Positions 1 through 6,055 of a DNA stretch of 9,158 nt are shown one piece after another. The translations under genes were made by a program, and so were the position numbers. The DNA is from DAOVRL01 sp964459805 (lineage in GTDB: Bacteria > Planctomycetota > Phycisphaerae > Sedimentisphaerales > Anaerobacaceae), in contig CAYWOD010000144.1 in assembly GCA_964459805.1 (NCBI GenBank), positions 1 through 9,158 on the forward strand, written 5' to 3'. The notes under the pieces were generated by a model, which was given only the letters and a program-made list of their open reading frames with translations, ran no database searches and was not told the origin of the DNA. Numbering within the stretch: position 1 is the first letter of the stretch; each line of letters begins with the position of its first letter.

Positions 1-176
1 GTATTGACAAACGCCCCAATCGCTTGCCGGAAAATCTGGCCACACCCTTCCGGGGCCGGAGTCGCACACGCAATGGGTTTTTGATTGATCTTAGGCTTCT
101 TGAATGTTACATCTGATGTCGAAAATGTTGGGAAGGGATAAGGCATTCGTTTGTTTTGATAAAGCTGGACTTATTC

Positions 177-182
177 AAGGGA
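177..182 (+). promoter_or_regulatory. Shine-Dalgarno site deciding the GH116 start
   Basis: AAGGGA lies 3 bases before the ATG at 186 and 6 before the ATG at 189. Both codons precede the KRK residues of the signal peptide. No comparable site precedes the TTG at 156, which would also place the acidic/hydrophobic stretch IKLDLF before the signal peptide. ATG 186 or 189 is therefore preferred, and the choice between the two is open. Confidence 0.6.
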
Positions 183-185
183 AAT

Positions 186-3100
186 ATGATGAAGCGGAAA
201 GTGATTAGCTCAGGTTTGATGATTGTGATGCTGGTCAATTTGGGGGCCTTCGACCAGGACTTCGGCGAGCTCAGTCGAGCCGCTCTGGCCGGGGCGTTCG
301 ACGCAACTCAATCGAGAGCATTTGCCTTATCGAAGGAAAAGACAGATATCGACGCGGCGATGGCGCATCTGTCTGACGGTTCGGGGGGCAAGACTCCCAC
401 GGTCAAGCACTTCGAAAAAGCATGGGTGCGATCGTTGACTCAGCGGGGCGAGCCGACGGTCTATACGCGGAAGAACAGCTCCAATTTCGAGTATATAGGC
501 ATGCCGATAGGGGGGATCGCAGCGGGCCAGCTTTACTTAGGCGGGGACGGGCAGCTCTGGTTCTGGGACATATTTAATACGAACCGAAAGATCGGCGATC
601 TGAAAGGCCAGGAGGCTTATCAATACCCTTACCGGCGAAGCCGGCCTGAAGAAAAGGGTATCGTGAACATTGAGCAGGGTTTTGCCGTGCGTGTTCGCTG
701 GGATGACGGAGACGAAATCCGAACGCTTAACAGGGGCGGTTTTGCCCGGATTGGGTTCAAAGGACAGTATCCTATTGGCTATGTTACGTACAGCGAGGAA
801 GAAGTACCCATCAGGGTGGAGCTTGAGGCCTTTGCGCCTTTTATCCCGCTGAACCTGGAAGACTCGATCTATCCGGCGACGATCCTCAATTACAAGCTGA
901 CGAATTTGCGTGACGAGCCGGTTGAGGCGGAGGTGGCGGGCTGGCTGGAGAATGCGCTTTGCCTTGAAACGCGTAAAGGCGGTGACGGAATTCTGGAGAA
1001 TCGCGTGCTTGGGCGTGAGGGGATGACGATTCTTGAATGTCGTGCGAAGCAGGATACAGGTAGAGGGCGGCCGAGACCTGATATTTTGTTCGAGGATTTT
1101 GAAAGCGGTGGGTACGAGGGATGGACGGTTGAGGGCACGACCTTCGGCAAGGCTCCCAAGCCCAACTATCACCACCAGCTCTTGAGTGGGTACGAGGGCC
1201 GGTATCTTGCCGACTCTTTCCATAATGACGGGGACCGGGCTGCGACTTCGACCAACAGCGACAGCCACACAGGCAAGCTGGTTTCAGGGGCGTTTACGAT
1301 CAATCGGCGTCGTATCGCGTTTCGTATTGGTGGAGGCAGCCACGTGGGCCGGACGTGTTTGAATCTGGTTATCGACGGTGACGTGGTTGACAGTGCTATG
1401 GGTTCGAATAGTGAAACTCTCAGTCAGAGGGCATTTGATGTCTCGAAGTATCAAGGCAAACAGGCGTATCTTGAGATTGTTGACAGCCACTCGGGAGGCT
1501 GGGGGCACGTTCTGGTCGATGAGATCATCTTCACGGACAAGGGCAGCCGGATCAGTGATCGCTATGATTATGGCTCGCTTTGTTTGGGCGTACTCGGTTC
1601 TCCTGAGAAGGCGGTTGGCTGTGCCCGTGTGCAACTTCCCGATGCTCTGTTTGAAGCGGGGGCATCGAAAGTTGCGGAAGAACCTTTTTCGGGCGGCAAA
1701 CTCATCGGTTCTGTGGGACGTAAGCTTAGACTTGGGCCGAAGTCGAGCGAAGTTGTAACGTTTATCTTAGCGTGGCATTTCCCAAATTCCCGCGTTCGGT
1801 CGGGCAAAGGACGTTACTACGCCACACAGTTCGACTCGGCAACCGCAGTGGCTGAACATCTGAAAAAGAACTTTGGCCCGCTGGCCGGCAACACTCGGTT
1901 GTGGCGACAGACGTGGTACGACTCGACTTTGCCCTATTGGTTCCTCGATCGGACGTTTCTGAATGCTTCGATTCTGGCAAGCAGCACGTGTCACTTGTTT
2001 GAAGACGGCCGATTCTACGGGTTTGAGGGTGGCTATCAAGGGCCGGGGACGTGTACGCATGTTTGGGGGTATGTCCAGGCTATGGGACGGCTGTTCCCCG
2101 AACTGGAACGCAAGCTGCGAGAACATACGGATTTCAAACCCTTCCCTGGCGGTGGGTTTCATCCCGATAGCGGATTGGTGGAATTTCGCGGTCGCTTCGG
2201 GCACGGGCTGGCGGTGGACGGGCAAAGCGGGCTGATTCATCGCTGCTTGCTGGTTCATCAGATGTCTAAAGACAAGCAGTGGCTAAAAAAGAGCTGGCCT
2301 GCTATCAAGAAAGCCATGAATTATTTGATCGAAGCCCGCGATGCCGATCACGACGGGATATTAACGGGTCCACAGCACAATACGTTGGATGCAAACTGGT
2401 ATGGCAAGATCACATGGCTTAGCCTGCACTATGATTCGGCCCTGTTGGCCGCGGCCCAGATGGCCGAGGAAACCGGTGATCAGAAATTCGCAGAGCACTG
2501 TCGAACGCTCTCGGCCGCCGGCAGGAAGTATATCGAGGATAAGCTTTTCAACGGTGAATACTTCATTCAGGAACCGGACCCCAATCACCCGAAATCGCCG
2601 GGGGTATTCAATGGCTGTGAATACAGCCAACTGCTTGGGCAAAGCTGGGCCTACCAGGTTGGCCTCGGAGAAATCCTCGATGCGGGTAAGGTCACCACCA
2701 CTTTGAAATCTCTGTGGAAGTATAACTTCTCAACGGACGTCGGGCCTTTCCGCGAGGTCTTTAAGGCCGGGCGCTGGTATGCGATGCCGGGTGAGGGCGG
2801 GCTGATTGCGTGCACGTGGCCTCGCGGGGGTCAGGAGGTGCTCAAGCACGGCAGTCAGCACTTCGCCGGGTATCTGAACGAATGCCAGGATGGTTACGAG
2901 TACGGGGCGACATCGCTGATGATGTGGCACGGCTTGGTTTACCAGGCATTGGCGCATACGAGAACGCTGCACGACCGCTACCATGGCTCGAAACGAAATC
3001 CGTGGAACGAAGTCGAATGGGGCTGCCACTACTCTCGCTCGATGGCGAGCTACGGGCTGTTCACGGGCATTTGCGGTTTCGAATACCACGGCCCGAAGGG

Positions 3101-3422
3101 GTATATTGCGTTTTCTCCGAGGCTGAGGCCGGAGAATTTCCGGGCGGCGTTCACCTCGGCCCAAGGGTGGGGGACTTTCTCTCAAACGCGCAACGGAAAA
3201 GCCCAGACAGAAAAGATCGAGGTCAAGTGGGGCAAGCTGCGGTTGAAGTCATTGGCGTTCGATTTGCCGGCGGGCACCCGAGCAAAGAACGTGAAAGTCA
3301 CCATATCAGGAAAGAAACTGGATGCCAACCACAGGACCAAAGGCGAACGAGTTACTATCACTCTGAATGAGCCTGCTGTTATTAGCACGGATCAAAGCCT
3401 TGTCATAACGATTGGCCTTTGA
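186..3422 (+). CDS. Exported GH116 (GBA2-like) glycoside hydrolase with a nested lectin-like domain
   Basis: This is a glycoside hydrolase of family GH116, the family of glucosylceramidase GBA2 and bacterial beta-glucosidases. Seen (ATG-186 numbering, 1,078 residues): KRK plus hydrophobic signal peptide (about 3-22); N-terminal beta domain with GMPIGGIAAGQLYLGG (about 105-120); an inserted beta-sandwich module (299-451); then the (alpha/alpha)6 catalytic domain (about 578-985). By alignment from memory, FYGFEGG matches the GBA2 motif YLEG, making E614 the likely nucleophile. NTLDANW matches the TxDTW-type motif, making D735 the likely acid/base. The C-terminal motif GFEYHGPKGYIAFSPRL is also typical of bacterial members. 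Start: the frame opens at a TTG at 156, but AAGGGA at 177-182 serves the ATG at 186 or at 189. The substrate cannot be read from sequence; an exo-acting beta-glycosidase is likely and ceramide substrates are unlikely. The family call is firm, the specificity unknown. It converges with the GH97 gene and has no operon partner in view. Confidence 0.9.
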   Translation: MMKRKVISSGLMIVMLVNLGAFDQDFGELSRAALAGAFDATQSRAFALSKEKTDIDAAMAHLSDGSGGKTPTVKHFEKAWVRSLTQRGEPTVYTRKNSSNFEYIGMPIGGIAAGQLYLGGDGQLWFWDIFNTNRKIGDLKGQEAYQYPYRRSRPEEKGIVNIEQGFAVRVRWDDGDEIRTLNRGGFARIGFKGQYPIGYVTYSEEEVPIRVELEAFAPFIPLNLEDSIYPATILNYKLTNLRDEPVEAEVAGWLENALCLETRKGGDGILENRVLGREGMTILECRAKQDTGRGRPRPDILFEDFESGGYEGWTVEGTTFGKAPKPNYHHQLLSGYEGRYLADSFHNDGDRAATSTNSDSHTGKLVSGAFTINRRRIAFRIGGGSHVGRTCLNLVIDGDVVDSAMGSNSETLSQRAFDVSKYQGKQAYLEIVDSHSGGWGHVLVDEIIFTDKGSRISDRYDYGSLCLGVLGSPEKAVGCARVQLPDALFEAGASKVAEEPFSGGKLIGSVGRKLRLGPKSSEVVTFILAWHFPNSRVRSGKGRYYATQFDSATAVAEHLKKNFGPLAGNTRLWRQTWYDSTLPYWFLDRTFLNASILASSTCHLFEDGRFYGFEGGYQGPGTCTHVWGYVQAMGRLFPELERKLREHTDFKPFPGGGFHPDSGLVEFRGRFGHGLAVDGQSGLIHRCLLVHQMSKDKQWLKKSWPAIKKAMNYLIEARDADHDGILTGPQHNTLDANWYGKITWLSLHYDSALLAAAQMAEETGDQKFAEHCRTLSAAGRKYIEDKLFNGEYFIQEPDPNHPKSPGVFNGCEYSQLLGQSWAYQVGLGEILDAGKVTTTLKSLWKYNFSTDVGPFREVFKAGRWYAMPGEGGLIACTWPRGGQEVLKHGSQHFAGYLNECQDGYEYGATSLMMWHGLVYQALAHTRTLHDRYHGSKRNPWNEVEWGCHYSRSMASYGLFTGICGFEYHGPKGYIAFSPRLRPENFRAAFTSAQGWGTFSQTRNGKAQTEKIEVKWGKLRLKSLAFDLPAGTRAKNVKVTISGKKLDANHRTKGERVTITLNEPAVISTDQSLVITIGL
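1080..1538 (+). other. Nested concanavalin/lectin-like module inside the GH116 N-terminal domain
   Basis: Residues about 299-451 (ATG-186 numbering) interrupt the GH116 N-terminal beta domain. The segment opens with DILFEDFESGGYEGWTVEG, contains FRIGGGSHVGRTCLNLVIDG, and closes with GGWGHVLVDEIIFTD. From memory this pattern recurs in planctomycete GH32-like and other secreted hydrolases as a carbohydrate-binding-type beta sandwich. The flanks (before: LECRAKQDTGRGRPRP; after: YDYGSLCLGVLG) read as one continuous GH116 domain, so this is an insertion into a loop rather than a tandem addition. Its likely role is substrate binding or positioning of the active site; that is inference. Confidence 0.7.
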
Positions 3423-3673
3423 ATCGCCTCAAGCACCCTTCTGATGAACGGGCCCTATTTGACGAGCAGCCCCTTTTCCTGGAGGTAGTAGCACAGTCAG
3501 TACGGCTGGGCCAGGTTTGATGCAAAACTCGGAGATGTCGCAGGGTCCGGCAGGCCCCGACCGGCGCCCTCGCTCAAGGGTCGCTCCATTGCTTTGCCGA
3601 TTCACGAGCGCCATCTTCCAACTTCCGAAACGCTGGGCAGTTTTCGCGCCGGGCTTGTGAGCTGCCGGTAGGG
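3423..3673. other. Intergenic gap between convergent hydrolase genes
   Basis: I see no gene, RNA or convincing intrinsic terminator in this gap between the 3' ends of the GH116 and GH97 genes. Open frames here run in from the antisense of the GH97 gene. Short inverted repeats such as GGCAG...CTGCC (about 3636-3666) lack a T-run. Termination of both genes may be Rho-dependent or lie beyond what can be recognised by eye. Confidence 0.5.
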
Positions 3674-5668
3674 TTAATCTTTGTTCTTGGGCTGGGCGCC
3701 CGGTTCTTCGCACGGGCTGAAAGCCTGTGGTACGATTCTGATTGCCTGGCCGCCTTTGGCTGTCATTGGCACCTTGAGGACGGTGTTTGAATTCACGAGG
3801 AAACGCTCGATTTTGACGTGGGTACGGGTTTGAATCGATGGGTCGTCGCTGTAGATGTGCGCGACGTACTTCTTCTTTGCGTCGAGGAAGCTCAGCGGGA
3901 CATCGAGCGTACGGCCCTTGGTGCTGTTCATGCAGCCGATGTACCAATCGGCACCCGAACGCCGCGCTATCACGGCGAATTCGCCGATCTTGCCGTGGAT
4001 CACTTTCGTATCGTCCCATACCGTCGGGACGCGGTCGAAGAGCTCCAGCTCAGGTTCATCGCCGATGACGTTGTGACCGCCTCCAGCGCCGCCTGCTCGT
4101 CTGGGCGAGCCTCCCGGCCGGTCGTACCAGTAAAGAAACTGCCACGGGCTGTAGAAGCACACGGCCTTGGCCAATTGATACGCATGGCTTGCATTTTCAT
4201 CGACGCGCCGGTCGTAATAGCAAATCGTATTGTCTGCGGCGCCGGCCGGCATCCGCGTGAACAGAATGGTCAGCGTCTGGGTATTCGAGGGCTTGGTCTC
4301 ATCGCCGGCTATGCCTTCCTGCGTCATAAGGTTCGGATACGTCCGGCTGTAGCCGGTCGGGCGGTACTCATCGTGGACATCGACCATCAGATGATATCTG
4401 GCCGCCTTGCGGACCGCCTCGTGAAGCCACGTGGTCCAACGCTGCGAACCAACCTGCACAAAACCGTACTTGACGCCGTTGATGCCCCACTTTTCATACA
4501 GCGGCAGAATCTCGTCGATCTGACGTTCCAGGGCCCTGCGGTTGACGTACACTAAAATTCCTATACCACGTTCTTTTGCATATTGGATTACGGCGTGTAA
4601 ATCCAGCGGGCCTTTCGAGCGTTTCGGATCGACCGAGATGGTCCTTGCATCGGACTCGCTGCTGCCTTCGGGGCCGTACCAGCCGGCGTCGAACTCGACA
4701 TATTGCAAGTTATGAGCGGCCGCGAAATCGACGCACGCCTTACCGCCGGTTGTGGTCAGCGTGACCTCCCGGATTACCTTGCCCGGTTTGATCCAGGATG
4801 TGTCTTTGATAGCACACGGCTCGTTCAAATTCAAAATAAGATAATTGCGCTCGAGCAGGTCCCCCGGCGTATCGCCGAGAAGAAGGACCCGCCACGGAGT
4901 CGTAAGCGGCGCAGAGCACTCGACCTCGCCGGCCAACGAGCTTGCCAAAGTATAGGCTTGACCCTTCTGCGGCGAGAGCCGCATTCGCGCGTAATCAACC
5001 AGCCTTGCCTCGCCCACTGCTACGAAAGGACCATCTTCTATCTCAATGGTCAGCGGCCTTTCACAATTGCTCTTGAGTTTGCTAAGCGGCGCCTTGCCGT
5101 ATCGGCCCTGGGCCGAATACACGGCCCACGCTGTATGGTCGGCTGTGAAGCGAAACTGCGTTTTCTCTGCGGAGATAACAAAATCTCTCAGGGCGTTTTG
5201 CCGTGGTATGGTATAGCAAAACGCCGCACCTTCGTTGTAAGCCCGAAACGTAAGCACCAGCCGCCACCCGGCCTGCGCCTTTTCCTTTAGCTGCACAACG
5301 AGCTGGTTGTATTGGTCGCGGACGGTTTCTCGTTCTCCATAAACGCCCGACCATGCGCTATCGTTGCTGCTCCTGGCCACGCTGACGATATCCAGGCCCG
5401 CCTCCAGAGCGGGCCCATCCTTAATGGCAAGTCCCAGCGCCGAATCAACCACGATGGGTCGTCCCTTATACGCTACATTGTAAACCGGGCAGCCGGATTG
5501 GCCGTCCACCTCCTGTATGTCGAATGTGACGACAGTGTTTCCGTCCGGTGATTTTATAACCTGCGCCCCCCGAACCTGACCGATCCACCCGGCAACCAAA
5601 CAAACCACCCCAACCCCAAGCCGAAACACCAACGCCTTGAAACACCCGCAAAACACCCGATTATACAT
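3674..5668 (-). CDS. Exported GH97-family glycoside hydrolase with variant catalytic positions
   Basis: GH97 enzymes are alpha-glucosidases or alpha-galactosidases; SusB is the type member. Seen in the 664-residue product: signal peptide (about 1-34, cleavage likely after VRG, before AQVIKSPDG); N-terminal beta-sandwich (about 38-290, with the typical YRTYNEGAAFCY-type segment read as FRAYNEGAAFCYTIP); (beta/alpha)8 catalytic domain (about 300-560: FDAGWYGPEG, GVKYGFV, RPTGYSRTYPNLMTQEG); and C-terminal beta domain (about 570-655: DWYIGCMNS). The general acid is E457 in AGDE, equivalent to SusB E532. The position of the nucleophilic Asp in retaining members is G402, and the SusB base E508 position is D433. 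The frame opens at 5728, but GGAG at 5675-5678 lies 6 bases before the ATG at 5668, which also gives a clean signal peptide. Family call firm; substrate (alpha-glucoside, alpha-galactoside or other) not decidable. The gene stands alone as a transcription unit. Confidence 0.92.
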   Translation of the reverse strand: MYNRVFCGCFKALVFRLGVGVVCLVAGWIGQVRGAQVIKSPDGNTVVTFDIQEVDGQSGCPVYNVAYKGRPIVVDSALGLAIKDGPALEAGLDIVSVARSSNDSAWSGVYGERETVRDQYNQLVVQLKEKAQAGWRLVLTFRAYNEGAAFCYTIPRQNALRDFVISAEKTQFRFTADHTAWAVYSAQGRYGKAPLSKLKSNCERPLTIEIEDGPFVAVGEARLVDYARMRLSPQKGQAYTLASSLAGEVECSAPLTTPWRVLLLGDTPGDLLERNYLILNLNEPCAIKDTSWIKPGKVIREVTLTTTGGKACVDFAAAHNLQYVEFDAGWYGPEGSSESDARTISVDPKRSKGPLDLHAVIQYAKERGIGILVYVNRRALERQIDEILPLYEKWGINGVKYGFVQVGSQRWTTWLHEAVRKAARYHLMVDVHDEYRPTGYSRTYPNLMTQEGIAGDETKPSNTQTLTILFTRMPAGAADNTICYYDRRVDENASHAYQLAKAVCFYSPWQFLYWYDRPGGSPRRAGGAGGGHNVIGDEPELELFDRVPTVWDDTKVIHGKIGEFAVIARRSGADWYIGCMNSTKGRTLDVPLSFLDAKKKYVAHIYSDDPSIQTRTHVKIERFLVNSNTVLKVPMTAKGGQAIRIVPQAFSPCEEPGAQPKNKD

Positions 5669-5674
5669 AACAAA

Positions 5675-5678
5675 CTCC
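5675..5678 (-). promoter_or_regulatory. Shine-Dalgarno site deciding the GH97 start
   Basis: On the minus strand GGAG is followed by a 6-base spacer and the ATG ending the stretch at 5668. An upstream in-frame ATG (5680) overlaps this GGAG and has only a weak AGAAG before it, and the frame opening at 5728 has no good site. Starting at 5668 puts MYNRVFCGCFK directly before a hydrophobic core, as expected for a secreted GH97. Confidence 0.65.
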
Positions 5679-5696
5679 ATAACTTCTGCTGCTTTA

Positions 5697-5725
5697 ATCC
5701 TACAACGCTGCTTAAAGTTTAGCAA
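5697..5725 (-). promoter_or_regulatory. Candidate sigma-70-type promoter for the GH97 gene
   Basis: Minus strand: TTGCTA (5725-5720), a 17-base spacer, then TAGGAT (5702-5697). Each box matches four of six consensus bases. Initiation would fall near 5690 and give a leader of about 20 bases containing the GGAG site. The match is modest and planctomycete promoters are not well defined, so this is only a candidate. Confidence 0.3.
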
Positions 5726-5767
5726 CAAAGCTAATCTCTTATTTCATAAGCAGTTACCTCAGGGATG

Positions 5768-5813
5768 TCAAAAAGCAAAGATCAAAAAGCAAAACTACAT
5801 ATCAAAATGCAAA
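5768..5813. repeat. A-rich direct repeat, three copies of TCAAAAWGCAAA
   Basis: Identical 12-mers TCAAAAAGCAAA occur at 5768-5779 and 5782-5793, and a one-mismatch copy TCAAAATGCAAA at 5802-5813; spacings are 14 and 20 bases. It lies in the 332-base gap between the GH97 start and the terminator of the next gene, upstream of the candidate GH97 promoter. The rest of that gap (5669-6000) is AT-rich with no convincing gene. The element could be a dispersed intergenic repeat or an array of regulator sites. Confidence 0.7.
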
Positions 5814-5998
5814 ATCCCCCGGACTTCTTCCAACTCATCTCATGGAACAGGGATTTCGATACGAGAAGGACTGTTTAAGTAAAAAAGAGAAAACAACTTG
5901 TATCGGTAATAGAAATTCTGGAGAGAATCCGAAGCAAAAACAGCCACAACAAAACAATTTGAAATAGTGATTGAAAAACAAAACATTCACGCTGACAC

Positions 5999-6035
5999 AA
6001 AAAAGGGCTGCAAGCGTTATGCTCACAGCCCTTTT
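5999..6035 (-). terminator. Intrinsic terminator of the 900-residue protein gene
   Basis: A perfect 10-bp stem, AAAAGGGCTG (6001-6010) with CAGCCCTTTT (6026-6035), encloses a 15-base loop that itself contains AGC/GCT. Read on the minus strand, the GC-rich core is followed by six T residues (6004-5999). It begins about 20 bases after the stop codon at 6056. It separates this gene from the GH97 gene downstream on the same strand, so they are probably not co-transcribed by default. Confidence 0.88.
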
Positions 6036-6055
6036 GATTCAAGGTAGGAACTGAA

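Noticed and set aside
85..113. Possible promoter for the GH116 gene: TTGATC, 17 bases, TACATC
   Set aside because: The -10 box matches only three of six consensus bases, which is no better than chance in this region.
3455..3523. Possible gene relic on the minus strand reading NLAQPY-stop-LCYYLQEKGLLVK-stop
   Set aside because: The stretch is protein-like but very short, lies in the same frame as the GH97 gene beyond its stop, and the sequence between has no resemblance to GH97 or another family I recognise.
3818..4555. Long plus-strand frame opposite the GH97 gene, and similar long frames opposite the GH116 gene
   Set aside because: The GC-rich codon bias of the real genes keeps the antisense frames open. 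The products have no domain signature, while the overlapping GH97 and GH116 proteins are clearly conserved.
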